From contig JH153800.1 in the NCBI GenBank assembly GCA_000226015.1, positions 4,935-32,256 of the forward strand: 27,322 bases of DNA. Direction: 5' to 3'. Shown here piece after piece: positions 11,315 through 23,235 of the stretch. Numbering within the stretch: the first letter of the stretch is position 1; each line of letters begins with the position of its first letter. Made by a program: the position numbers and the translations under genes. The notes beneath the pieces were generated by a model, which was not told the DNA's origin, did not search any database, and saw only the letters and a program-made list of their open reading frames with translations. Source of the DNA: Mnemiopsis leidyi. Taxonomy: Eukaryota; Ctenophora; Tentaculata; Lobata; Bolinopsidae.

Positions 11315-11509
11315 CACTACACTCAAACTGCATTTTAATAGATGTAGGGACACCACTAGAAATAGAAAAGTCTGATCAACCCATGCCATAGCTCTGATAT
11401 GTCATCAATCTCTGATTGATGAGATGAATCAGAAGCTCACTCAACAAGCTCACTTCGCTAAAAAAGGGGGTTTTCTTGTGATGGTCGGGACAGCTTTATC
11501 CTAAATTTC

Positions 11510-12621
11510 CTATGCTTGAGACACTGTTTGAACATGGTTAAACAACTCATGATGACGAAGCACCTGAAAGTTAAGTTGTTAGCAGTTTCGATTTTTACAG
11601 CAAAATTTTGATAACTAAAGGCGGATACAAACACTTCAGGCCAAAAAAGAGGCAAGAATTGATGTTAAGAATTCAAAGGAGTAAAATTTAGCTGTCAGCA
11701 TACCTGAGGCGAATGGCATGAATAGCCACATACTTCACAGACATATGGTCTACGTCCAGTGTGGATATTCATGTGTATTTTCAGGGAGTAAAGCTGTTTG
11801 AATGTCTTCTTGCAATACCGACACTCTGGCTGAAAATAAGGATAGAACAATTTTTCAAGAATAAAACATTTTTTCATTAAATATTATCTATTTTAAAAAG
11901 CTTTGTTGAGGGCTTATGTTCTTTCAACAAGAAAGTAATTGCGGACCAGAATCGACAAATTTAATAGAACTTGTCTTCAAATTCTGGTCACATGATGATA
12001 TTAACAATATAAGCATGTTAGTTTTATGATAAATAGGACTAATAGAATTGTCACATACATCTTATAGCAAGTGAAACGCGAGATTACTATGATATTTCAT
12101 CATTTTATCAATGACCATGTTCACACTCAAATTATTTGTTTAATAGAAGTGTTGAAAGTATTAAAACTTTTAATACTATACTACTTTCTTTTAATACTTT
12201 CAACACAAATAATTTGAGTGTGAACATGGTCATTGATAAAATGATTGAAATATAACGGTAATCTCGTGTTTCACTTGCTACCAGATGCACGTGACAACTC
12301 TATTAGTCCTATTCATCATGAAACTGACGAAGAAGTCCCTATTTTACACACCTAAGCATGTTAAATAGATACCTTTTTCTTGTGCTGTGCCTGACATTTT
12401 TTGTACTCTGATTGAGTAGCAAAGGTTCTGTCACAGTAATCACAGTTAAACTTGACATGAGGACATTTCACAGGCATCGGATTGAGTTCTTTGCAATCAA
12501 GGCATTCCTTGTGCACACTTGCGTGCCTCTTATGATTCATAGAGTAGAGGAAATGCTTCCCACATATTGCACATTTGTATGGTTTCCAGGAATCGTCAGC
12601 GTCATCTCTTGTTTTGGCCAT
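11510..12621 (-). CDS. C2H2 zinc-finger protein, short, three coding exons
   Basis: Coding exons 12621-12373 (donor AAAAAG|GTATCT), 11829-11704 (acceptor TTTTCAG, donor CAG|GTATGC) and 11563-11510 (acceptor TTTCAG), all phase 0, give 142 residues. Four fingers are visible. Finger 1 is CAICGKHF...HKRHASVH. Finger 2 is C-x2-C-x12-C-x3-H, so its first zinc histidine is a cysteine. Finger 3 is CRYCKKTF...HMNIH, followed by a TGRRPY linker. Finger 4 is CEVCGYSC... and is completed across the last intron by VLRHHELFNH (C-x2-C-x12-H-x4-H). Between fingers 1 and 2 lies an extra C-x2-C...C-x-H cluster. Likely a nucleic-acid-binding protein; target unknown. The start ATG has a strong context (A at -3, G at +4) and lies seven bases after the AG of an acceptor (TTTTCTTCAG, exon from 12627), so at least one 5' exon or a trans-spliced leader is expected. 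If that exon is coding, the protein is longer. Confidence 0.78.
12017..12328. repeat. 312-bp foldback (long inverted repeat) in the zinc-finger intron
   Basis: The left arm, 12017-12166, and right arm, 12189-12328, are reverse complements with about 90% identity by eye, separated by about 22 bp. Shared blocks include tcaatgaccatgttcacact and tgttgaaagtattaaaa. The left arm carries 11 extra bases at 12139-12149. A third short copy of ttttaatact lies in the loop. It sits wholly within the first coding intron, so the pre-mRNA could form a long hairpin. Probably a foldback MITE; no clear target-site duplication was seen. Confidence 0.88.
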
Positions 12622-12640
12622 CCTTGACTGAAGAAAATTG

Positions 12641-14485
12641 GAAATTTTAGAATCTAATTTAAGATATTTTGAGAGCTTTATATATCATCAAACATAACTT
12701 ATATCTAGGTTTTCACCTTCAGATGCCTAATGTGAAAGTCACAATTTATATGTATAAAATGAGACTATTACAGATCAGGGGTGGAGGAAGGTGCTCAAAA
12801 CTGGCAGGGGGCACTTTTCAGCTTAAAATTTGCAAACATTGCTTGCACTTACTAACATGTGCATAGTTTAATCGTTTTTACCCAAAAATAAGGAGTTTGC
12901 ATAAACTGAAGTTTCTTTAAGCTTTGCGTTCTGGTAAATTAATGTCTAATTAGCCCACTGCAGGCGAAAATTTTCGGCAAATTGTGCATTTTGACATTAG
13001 AACTTCAATGTTTTGTTAGTTTTAACAATGCTTCTTTATCAGTGGGACTGTACTGGGTTTTTTTCAAATATCAGCTTAATTCCGACACAGAACTCATAGC
13101 ACTGAAGTTAAATTTTCAATAGTCTTAATCTAAAGACCTTGACCCTGGTAAATTTTTTTGATAGTATGGCACCTTGCCAAAACACTAGTTAAATGAGCCT
13201 ATTGAGTTTGATGCAGGCGAAAAATCTTAAAATTCAAAAAGTCAAATGATACGCTGCCCCCCTATCCAAATTTCGGGGGGGGGGGCGTGGCCCCATGCCC
13301 CACTTGTTTCGCCAACCCTTTTCAAGAAGAAAGCTGATTCTAAAAAGAAGACAAAAACTTGGCTTATGCTGATTTAAATTTGATCCCCTATTGCCTAGCA
13401 CAAATGACAGTTCCCCAAGTTTGCCTAATTTTGTGATGTCTGAGTCGGGAGTCCATTGACATGCTGGGATGTCTGAGTCCATTGACATGCTGAAACTAAA
13501 TATCTAAAGGAAAGATGTGCAACTTTCAAATGTTATGTCTTTAAAACGATCAGAAGGCAATGCCAGGGTAAGTTAAATACAGTTGTATACACGAACAAAC
13601 ACCTTCTCTAAATTTAATGGATCCTGCCAGAACTTGTCAATAGCGCTCGATCTTATACTTGAAAACAAGTGAATAAATTCTAGAAGTCACTGCGCGCGCG
13701 TCACCTACTATTCCCATTGACCAATTTTTGCATCGTATTTGGGCCAATAATAGATTTAAAATTTTCTGATAAAAATCTTAGATAATATAATTTTAATTAT
13801 TTTGTTTGGTCATAAATTCAGAAATTTTACTTTTTAGAAACTTTTCATGATAATTTTAGCTCTTTGAGGCGCGCTGTGCGCGTGCATGTGATTGAATGAT
13901 TGATGGATCGCGTGATATAAACGTACGTGAACAACATTTCACGACAAATTGTCGAAAGAAAAAGGCGCGGCGCATTTGCCATTTCTTGTGCACGTGTGTC
14001 GTAAAATCCATCATATCAATTATTATTCGCTCGAGTCGTCATGGGTTTTTCTAGTCTCTCTTGAGCTTCAAACCATGAATTTCTCCCAGTTTGCAGACTA
14101 TTTTAAATTTTGCCTTTGTCGTTAGTGGTTAATGAGTATTGAGTGTTGACAGTTGACACTCAGCCTTGACAAACTACGATTATCATTATTATCATTCTTT
14201 GTATCTTTGCAAATGGACAAATGGTTCAATAACGCAATTTATTCAAATTTCAAACGCTCTTGGGCTGTTTAAAGACTGCTAATTCAAATATGTCACGAGC
14301 TATTTTCGTCAAAAAATTCCGTCGAAACTTTGTGTCAGTCAGTAGTTGTCTCTCATCGCCACAATTGAGTAAAATTTCAAATTTGTTTTACAAATTTGTT
14401 CAACAAATTTCAATCTTCGACACTATTTGGTTAATTACTCGTAGCTACCTACACTCATCAATTTTTAATCTTGTATGACACATTT
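12641..14485. other. Gene-poor stretch, possible degraded repeat
   Basis: No firm exon. At 12776-12820 (caggggtggaggaagg...) and 13250-13310 (C6, then G11 at 13275-13285) are G/C-run segments of the kind seen at ends of old non-autonomous DNA transposons, with gcaggcgaaaa motifs at 12961 and 13212, but matching terminal repeats could not be aligned. A minus-strand frame at 13234-13488 opens MSMDSDIPACQW after a TTTCAG and could be a 5' exon of the zinc-finger gene, but no matching donor was found. GC-rich patches near 13690 and 13870 are unexplained. Confidence 0.35.
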
Positions 14486-14662
14486 ATTGACTGCCAGTTG
14501 CCACTTGATATTGCATGAAACTTTTTCCAAGAAATTACAATCAGTGGTCAAGGCTTCTTTCGCTTAGATTTGGACTTTCGCCATTTATACAGTTGTACTT
14601 CAGGAGAGTATATTGAGTATTGAATTTTGAGAGAATTATTTTGTCTTCGAGACGTCAGATGT
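14486..14662. repeat. Copy A of a diverged segmental duplication
   Basis: Begins attgactgcc and continues with gatattgcatg, gtggtcaaggcttctt and gagaattattt...tcgagacg. The same blocks appear in the same order in copy B about 595 bp downstream, with many substitutions and small indels between them. This implies an old tandem duplication or two insertions of one repeat family. Confidence 0.6.
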
Positions 14663-15080
14663 CACACGGTGTCCTGTTGGTCCATGCCTCCTTTCTGAGA
14701 GTTTCACTTTTCTTTTGTTTGTCGCGTGATACCCGACCCGATCCTCGCAGCTTGCTGCGATGTCGCTACTCGCTGACGTTACGGTAGAAATTACGGATAT
14801 CATCTTGTCAAAAGTTTGTACATCTCATCGCCTTTTCCGAGTTTTACACCAGCCTGCATGCAGAATTGTAGAGATGCTGTGTAGTGTGTAGCATTAGGTT
14901 GTGAGATGCCGGGAGTAGATTGTTGTCAAGTTGTTGTTCACCTCCGTCCTTGGATCAAGCTTTTATTTTTACTTTACCTGTAAGTCTCTCTCATTACTTT
15001 TATTATCGTACGACTCTATTTTTGATTTTGATAAACCTGTAGGTACTCATATGGAATTATTAAATTTCTTCGGTCAGGTA

Positions 15081-15282
15081 ATTGACTGCCACACGATATT
15101 GTATGTAACTTAAGCCAGAAAATTACTCTCAGTGTTTCAGTGGTCCAGGCTTCTTCAATGCAATGGCTCACATTTCGATTTGGAATTTCGATTTTGCTGA
15201 TTTACTGAACATTTCCGACAGTAACAATGCATGAATATTCATATTTTGGGAGAATTATTTACTTTTCGAGACGCCATGTGAA
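15081..15282. repeat. Copy B of a diverged segmental duplication
   Basis: Begins attgactgcc, then gatattgtatg, gtggtccaggcttctt and gagaattattt...tcgagacg, collinear with copy A. No coding frame is shared by the two copies, so this looks non-coding. Confidence 0.6.
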
Positions 15283-15935
15283 ACTTTTAGAATCTCTGTT
15301 ATATACAGCACACAATTGTCTAATCCTACTCCGCGATTTGGAATGTTTTATTGCTTTTTTGTAGCTTTGTCAGAAGTTTCGAATCGTCGTTATTTATCCA
15401 TAGCCGTAGCTTCTCGTAATCCAATATCCACTAGACCGCTCTAGACCTGGTCTACTTAAGTCATTTCAACTATGAGACTTGCTCTAGCGCTCTCTACTGA
15501 CTCAATTAGCCAACAACAAATTGGCGCACGAACTTGAAAGGGTATTGTTAGATTTGCTCAAAATACTTGCCCTTATATTAAATCGTGCTGAAGATCTGAT
15601 TAATTAGATTAAATCCCTTTTCATAGCGATTTAAACATCGAGTCTCTATCAAACGGGACATTTACCTGTGTTTGTATTTAAACTATATAATTATCTCAAT
15701 ATTCAATAATGTAATTACAAGCCTGCTATCTGAAGCAGGAAGTAGGTTGTACTGCATAGTAAGAGTATGAGGATACCAGATATTAATGTCCCTTAGTAGG
15801 AACCCCAACTAGTTCTTGAGTCTGTAAATAAAACGATGAAGGTTACCCCTGACTTAACCATCTTACTAACTGACTTTACCATCTTCCCTCAGTCCACATC
15901 TTCCCCTCAGTATATCGTATCCTATACTCATCATA
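15283..15935. other. Gene-free interval
   Basis: No exon, RNA gene or element is recognised. Just before the minisatellite, accatctt occurs twice in pyrimidine-rich DNA, and cccctcag near 15903 resembles a splice acceptor without a following open exon. An isolated AATAAA lies near 15829. Confidence 0.4.
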
Positions 15936-16143
15936 CATACTGATCGTACATACTGATCGTACATACTGATCGTACATACTGATCGTACATACTGATCGTA
16001 CATACTGATCGTACATACTGATCGTACATACTGATCGTACATACTGATCGTACATACTGATCGTACATACTGATCGTACATACTGATCGTACATACTGAT
16101 CGTACATACTGATCGTACATACTGATCGTACATACTGATAGTA
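15936..16143. repeat. Minisatellite, 16 copies of catactgatcgta
   Basis: Fifteen identical 13-bp units run from 15936 to 16130, and a sixteenth (16131-16143) differs by one base (catactgatagta). That single change creates a perfect palindrome at the array edge, gtacatact-gat-agtatgtac, 16128-16148. Because 13 is not a multiple of three and the minus strand has no stop in the unit, all three minus-strand frames are open and encode the same 13-residue periodic peptide. There is no sign that these are real proteins. Confidence 0.97.
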
Positions 16144-17553
16144 TGTACGTGTTGAGTTAGTGCATTTCTTCAAGGTACACGTGATGGTAGTAGCTGAAAT
16201 ATCCAGGAATTTCACAAATAAATATGCAATACGTGTTGTGTCTAAACATCAGTTGTTAAAACGTGATCTTTGAAATCTATCCGTATATAATTATCATAAC
16301 ATACGTATTGTACGAGTTGTACTGTTTTCCTCCTAATTATCTAAGATTCTGTGCACAAAACTCACTATAATTCGAAATATCCTAATGAAATTAAATGAAT
16401 ATTTCAAATAGAATACTATAAGAAGTTTAAACATGTTGGAATGCAGTAAAATCATGAAACTTCACTCTTGAAAGTCAGCTGCATTCATTGCTCCAGTTTG
16501 CGATGTTTCTATATATCATGTTGTTCATAGTTGTACCTACATCATCATCTCTACAGCTCTAGATGGTACGCTTGTTGTTGTACCGAACACATTCAACTAT
16601 TTTCTGTCTATTAATTAAGTAATAAGGTTTAAAAACGGCCGCAGTGTTGAAATATGGACCGATCTTTCGATAATGAAGTAACTTCTAAAAAATTATTCCT
16701 TAACGAAAACCGTTTTCTGGAATAATTGTATGTCTTGTTAGATTTTGTCAGAAAACTGCTTACTTTTTGTTGCTTATTTTCAGATGTTTTGCTATGCAGT
16801 GACTGACTGTAGTCTGCACCTACATGTGTAAATACAGTAGCAGTGCATATCTAGAGGTGCCAGGCTTGACACGGACAATATCTTCTCATGGGAGTACATG
16901 AGTCCGGTAGTCTAGCAACAGTTACTCAGGGTCTCCAGTAACACTGAGATTCTCAGTACTCTCTCTAACAACCCTACACACTGACACGCACTGACACAAA
17001 CTACAGAAATACAAAGACATTTTAGTATTTCCCGACACGTCGCTATTCGCTTGTAGCACACACGTCTCTAGTACTCTGGTACTCGCTAAGTATTTTAAAC
17101 TCATCAGATCTCTGAGAGTCAGAAATAAAAACTTGTCTGTCAGTTTTAGTTTGGTCTCGTAAGCAGGACATGAGGACTCTATAGAGCCTCGTTACTGACT
17201 CACTTTAAACTAAAGCTGTGTCTGAGTTAGTCCGGGGTATAGTTAGTGGTGCACTACGACTTGCTCTAACTCATTATCCCTTATATGAGGGGGAGGTAGC
17301 TACTTAGCAGCATTGCATAATACACGTCTTATACGCAGAAATATGCTTTCTTATTAGCCCGTTTCGAATGCTGTATGTTCATTTATGTGTAGTATTTCTA
17401 TACTGTATCTTTATAATACTGTATCTTAATACTGCACTGGGTTTGTAGTAATTTGATTAGACGCCAACAACGCTATAATCAGCTTAGAACTAAAACGTTT
17501 GGAGATGTCATCATTTTCAAGTTTTTAGACGCACTTATCCAGTCAGTAACTAC

Positions 17554-17586
17554 CTATAATAGAGCTATAATAGAGCTATAATAGAG
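17554..17586. repeat. Three 11-bp tandem units
   Basis: Three perfect copies of ctataatagag. Confidence 0.9.
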
Positions 17587-19934
17587 ACCGTTAGGGACAT
17601 CGCGTCGTTTAGGCATCGCATCTGTATTGTCCCATTGTTTTGCTTCTTGAACGTTATCTAATTGTCAGCAACAGGCATCTTTATAAAAACATTGTGTAAA
17701 ATTCCAAATTGAATCGCCGTCACACAGGACCATAACATTACATCAGGAAGATATTTCTGTTGATCATTGTGCGTTGTCTTCCCTCACTTTGCAACTATTG
17801 TTTATACATGTGAATATTCAAACATATCTAGAATAAAACTCGACACTCACAGTCATAATGTGTAATAACGAAAGTTTCTACTCCCACTTAGTATTTTAGT
17901 TATTTTGTTACCGTTGATACTGTTGGGTCTTGACGCTTCAAACAGTTAGGACATCTTTTCCAAGTTTGCTCAATTATTGTTCTGTATGTATTATACTACC
18001 AGATCAATTTATTGCCTAAAGTAGCATGTCCTTGTTTTATTGAAAGTTTTCAGTACGTGCATACAGTTAGGACATCTTTCCGACTCGCTATCACTTGTTC
18101 TGTCAACCAGTTCAAGTTATCACATGTCATCTCAGTTCACATTAACACATGACCAGATACACTGTTATCTGTAATGCAACACTACTTCTTCTTCTGCTTA
18201 CCTCCCTTTACATCGCTTTACTGTTACGTTGTATATTTTATTTTTTTATCGTGAGCAGCTCACAGAAAAATCAGCCCCCACAAATCGCAATCAGTTTTAA
18301 ACCATGGCAAACTATCCATCTGACGTAGGAGATTTTTGATGGAATTCTCAGATCATGCATATTCAAATTATCATTCTAAAATCAGCTACAAAACTTAAAA
18401 AAATTCTACGACACCTTGACAGATGACTGAATTACGTGATTGTTCACACGCGATTATCTTATCGTCATATCACGCATTAGAAAGTCACAAGATAATCTTA
18501 ATTTTCTCATCTTATCGTTTAGCACAATTAGATCAACCACTTTTGTCTTTAGTTTTGTAATTTGTTGATAATTTCAAATGTGGAAGCTAAAAACATGCTG
18601 GTGTGATATCGACGAGGATTACGTCAGAATATTACGACTTTAATCAGTCACTGTGACATAGACACACAACACATTTACTATAAAGCTACTAATGCACAAA
18701 GTCATTCCTTGTTATTACTAACTTCAGAACATTGACTGAATAAATAACATTTTAACGAGTACTTGTCTACATTCACCAGTGTGAGAAGTAAATTTAATCT
18801 GTTATTAGTTCAAGTTGTGATTGTTATAGTTAACCTTGTATTTACAGTCGCACTAGTTATAATATTTCTCCTGTTAAGTTATTATAGCTACTGTAGCAAT
18901 AGTCTCAATGTTCCAGTTGTTATAATGTTCCTGAAGTCTGTGTTACACATGCTCACTACTGAAGCACTGCTGAGTACTCACCAGCACACGTTCTACAATT
19001 ATAATATGAGTAGCGGAATATCGTGCAGGCACAATTATTATTCTATTCCATGCTACAAATACCGATCTTGGTCGAATACCCCAGTTTATACAGCATTACA
19101 AATACCGATGTTGGGCGTCTTCAATCACTAGACAATAAGTAAAGCTGCGATGTTTATTGCACTACAGTGCAGCTATTAACTTATTAGTCACATGTTAAGT
19201 CACGTGTAAACTGCAAGTCACGTGACAAGTTTTATGTTGCACTAACTCCTGGGGGTCCCATATTTACTCTCTCTTACAGTAAATCATTACTTATAGTTAC
19301 TTCTCTTCTGTGTCATTCAGCAGATCAGTCTGGAGCCGAGAAATGCTGCTTCTTCGTCGTGTTGTTGTTCTATAGTGGTTTTTGCCGTGAGAACGAGACA
19401 TTATTGAGTCTGTGTTCGTGCTGACGTTGAAGTTTTTACAGTTGATATCACGTCACACCTCTCACGTGATACATCATATATTCATTCAAATAGCAACTCT
19501 TCTTTGTTCATATTTTAAACCATGTTCCGTCGTGAGCAGTGTTTTCAATACCGAACTTTTGTCTGCCAAATTGTTAAATACAGCAAGTTTGCATCTTGGA
19601 GCGCCGGGAGAATCGTCAATAAGAGATGAATTGTTCAAGATTGCGCTGCGTGTCATCTCGATATATACGATAACATTTTCTATTATCTACTGTAGTTGTC
19701 TCCAGACTTCCAGGAAACTTCCCTCCTTGTACCCCTCAACTTTTCTCCTTCTCTCTACGTTCTAAACCACGCGTGTTAGAGACAGTGAGACGGTCTAGTA
19801 TTAGAATAACCAGTGTTGGAACACTCGGCCTCACTTAGTACCCACTCTTTGTAGAGCGTCACTAGCCAGAGTCTCAAGGCGTGGTGTAATGACTGTGTAC
19901 AGTTTCAATTATCCGACAATTGTTTTACGGAGTG

Positions 19935-19990
19935 TCCGCCACTTAACAGCTCAGTGCACGTTTCTTCTTGACTCCGCCACTTAACAGCTC
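19935..19990. repeat. 18-bp direct repeat
   Basis: tccgccacttaacagctc occurs identically at 19935-19952 and 19973-19990, with 20 bp of unrelated sequence between the copies. Confidence 0.9.
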
Positions 19991-21573
19991 TAGGTTTCTG
20001 CAGATTACTTTGTCTCTCAAACACTCTCCTACGGTTTAGTTGATAAGAACTTCTTTAAAACGTGCTCCTAATTAGGACTTAATTACTATTAATTTAAAAA
20101 AGACAATCTCCCCCTCCCCCTCATGCCAGTTTTATTGAGTGTCTCACTAGTAAAGGGCATTAAGATGGTGTTAAAAAGGTGAACCCGTGGCGGAAGGGAT
20201 CTAGCCCTATGATAATGAACTTGTTAGGTTGTAATGACCACTGAAATCCGATCCTGGATCAGTCGGCGGCAGTTGGCTGGTTTTGTCCGAATTATCTGAC
20301 ATCTTCCCTGGCCGCTAAGCCTGGTTATCACTCGTAATTGTCCATGTTCTCATGTGTGCGCTTGTTTTTCTTCTTCAGCGCTTTTTGATCTCTAGCTCTA
20401 ATATAACATCAAACAACTTTAATATTACCTTAGTGGAGAATAATGTTTTTCCTGGCACGTTACTTATAACTATTAGCTACTGTAAGTCAATATCAAATAG
20501 ATAGCTGAATAAAGTAACGAAATATCGGAATATTCTCATATTATAATCATTTAGCAGTTGACATTAGGGCGTTACCTAAATCAGAGTTAGTCCAAACCGT
20601 TGACGTTACTATATTTCTCTCTTTACTCAAAGTCAGTTTGTCTCTTTAAAGGATATAATTTGAGCCAGCAGAATCTCGGATCAATTTATCATTTTTAGTT
20701 GGGAGCTTACTGTATCAGGAGGGAAATGAGGCTTGTTAAAGCTATTGTCTCTTCTTGTTGTATCTTGCTTAATTTGTAAAGAGGTAGTGAAAGTGATAGT
20801 TCTACTCCATCGGTTTGTAATTTAAATTGGACTATCCCCCGCTTTTAAATTATCACACTATTTGATGCTAAAAGTAACGTCGGCTCAATTATTCCTTAAT
20901 TTTACCAATAATGAACTTTTAGTAATTATCACCCATGGTATTTAACTATTAATTCCATCTGTCTGAGTCAGTGTGTTCTGAATTAAGTTTTGTTCTTCTG
21001 CTCGTTTCTTTCTGTGCAGTTTTTTTTGTTTATAGTTTTCTGTTTTTATAGTTTGTAAGTCACCCGGCGCGCACGTCCTTTATAGAATTTTCGAGTTATG
21101 TTTTTCAACACTTACAGAATCATAAAGAAGTGCATGCGGATAGAATAGCTCATAATGTGTTGATGTAATTTAAAGTCCCCATGTACACTCATGTGAAGAG
21201 TAAAAGTCTACATAGATTTCATGTAAACAGCACCTATGTACAGAAGTGCTGAATGTTTCATTGACCCGGCCCCAGTGTGTTCGATCTCAGAGCTGAATCA
21301 CTGTTTTTTGTTTTGTTATCACATAAACATGTCGTACTAATCATATAATCGCACTAGTTAATGTCCACCGTTTCTCGAATGTAAAATGTAATTCGGCTAA
21401 CATACTGTCTTTCTTGGAGCTGCTTTCATCGGTTTGTATATATATTCATATAGGTTTGCTTTCTTTAGTCACTTTGTGAATGCGTGATGCTGTAAATAGG
21501 AGACAGAAATCATCATCTCTTAGGTCATGACACACCTCTACACACCTTAACTCTTCACTCAATATTTCTTACA

Positions 21574-21605
21574 ACTTTCTAACTTTCTAACTTTCTAACT
21601 TTCTT
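21574..21605. repeat. 8-bp tandem repeat
   Basis: Four copies of actttcta (the last imperfect), followed by a T-rich tract. Confidence 0.85.
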
Positions 21606-22223
21606 TTTTTCTGAGTTCTAACATTCTATTCTAGTTGCAATTGTTATATTTTCGCTTAAAAAGTAAAAACAAGGTGGTCATCTAGTTTTGAAATGAAATG
21701 AAAAGGTAAATGTTAATTAGTCATAGTAGTATTAGAAGACATACAGAACCTCTTGCCATCAATTATATCGTATAAAAATTCAGTTAGCGAATTTAGTTTG
21801 CTTGAGTCATTGTTGGGCGAGGGAATCAAATTATTTGACCACAACTACAATCATGACAATAATCGTTTTGATTCAATTTATCGACTAGTTCTTAGTCAGA
21901 GATTGAGATATAGTATGTCCAATTATCTGGCGTAGTATAACTCAATCTAGTATCTGTTCGATGGTCTGCCTGTCATACTAGGATACTATAAATACCTAAA
22001 GCTGGCCTAGTGTTTTTTCATCTAATGCCAACATTCTGTTGTCTTTACTACAATTAAAAATAAGAAAAAAAAGTTGAATTTGTTTGCTTCCATTTTTGTT
22101 TGCAAGCACAACATATAATGAAAAAAGATAAACTTATTAATTAACTGATGGCTAACTCAAATTATCCTTTTTAAGATTCAGCAGAAGGCGCATTAAATTA
22201 GACAAATTTATTGAAATAAACCC

Positions 22224-22314
22224 TGTATCTTATTAAGCACTACATCTTATTAAGCACTACATCTTATTAAGCACTACATCTTATTAAGCACTTGACTCTC
22301 AAAAAGTGCTTAAT
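22224..22314. repeat. Four 17-bp tandem units capped by an inverted half-copy
   Basis: Four units of tacatcttattaagcac (the first begins tgtatc) occupy 22224-22291. Directly after, aagtgcttaat at 22304-22314 is the reverse complement of attaagcactt at 22283-22293, giving an 11-bp stem with a 10-base loop. Any of the four units could pair with this inverted copy through its core. Confidence 0.9.
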
Positions 22315-23235
22315 TTCATGGTGCGTAGTGACATGTTCTGAGAGCCCCATTTCCTACAACAAGGTATTTTTAGTTTTGCGAGAGGTCCGCTCTAGGATCT
22401 ACATTGAATTCAGTTCCCTATGAAATTTAATCACTGCCGGAGAATGACTGTACTGGCTCAAGCACAGTTTATTAATTATCTTTAAACTCTTCAACTGTAA
22501 CTTTTTGCCCGCTATTCACGTGCGTCCAGCACGGTCTATGCGAACATCCTTTATTTGGGCTTATCATAACCCTTCAATACACCACTAATTCGGTTATACA
22601 GAATTCAGAATTACTTTAACATGTTATTTAAAATATTATTTATCAAATTATAATGATATTATGATATTGTTACCTTGATAAATCTCAGCCTTTGAAACTA
22701 GAAAAATATTCTCTCCGCTTTTCGTTGATTCGTTTTCTTTCTGTTAAAATTTTTTATTCTTCAATTCAATTCAATTCAATAATAGTTTTTGTTATCTAGT
22801 CATACTGTCTTGCTTTGTTGTCCGTTACTTTGTTAAGCGTTATCTTCTTTCGCGTGATTTTTGACAAACTTATTAACATTGAATTTGCGGCTTGTCCAAC
22901 ATTGAAAGTGACTGCCCGTACTACTGAACGAGACACGCAACAATTGTTCTACATATTCTGTACAGTCTCCACGTCTACTATATGCCACATGCCATAAGTG
23001 CCATCTGTACATGTCACTAGTGCGCTGTACATTAACGTTGTGAGATACAGCACACACGAATAATGAAGAAATTTAAACATAGACTACATGATATAGTGCT
23101 TGTTTTGTTTGAAGTTGAATATTTGAAATTCCAATTTACGGATTACAAAATAATTCTCACTTCTCACATCTTCCTAGGACACGTCAGATCTAGCACTATC
23201 TGGGACTGTTCGCAAATTGACATCATGATGGAACT

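Larger units (their letters stand above)
16149..22223. other. Gene-poor stretch of about 6 kb
   Basis: No exon could be supported. The frames at 18763-19131 and 19412-19765 start at TTG and GTG, not ATG. They are hydrophobic and low in complexity, with no family resemblance. Direct repeats include acagttaggacatcttt at 17942 and 18063, plus the short arrays listed separately. No tRNA-like fold with good A and B boxes was seen. It may hold regulatory DNA or unseen 5' exons of the sema gene. Confidence 0.4.

Noticed and set aside
12776-13310. Non-autonomous transposon between G/C-run ends
   Set aside because: The ends look alike in style, but I could not align them as inverted repeats or find a target-site duplication.
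13234-13488. Minus-strand frame starting MSMDSDIPACQW as a 5' exon of the zinc-finger gene
   Set aside because: It follows a TTTCAG, but I found no donor that joins the exon at 12627 in phase, and its 3' half runs through the G-run segment.
15866-16215. Three overlapping minus-strand frames with a periodic peptide
   Set aside because: They are produced by the stop-free 13-bp minisatellite, which reads the same in all three frames.
18763-19131. 122-codon plus-strand frame, hydrophobic N-terminus
   Set aside because: It starts at TTG rather than ATG, has no family resemblance, and its hydrophobicity fits AT-rich non-coding DNA. No flanking splice sites make it more convincing.
19412-19765. 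117-codon plus-strand frame
   Set aside because: It begins at GTG, has no domain and no upstream promoter or splice context.
20180-20275. Possible tRNA or small RNA gene
   Set aside because: The gatcctggatc palindrome suggested a stem, but there is no acceptor stem or proper A and B boxes.
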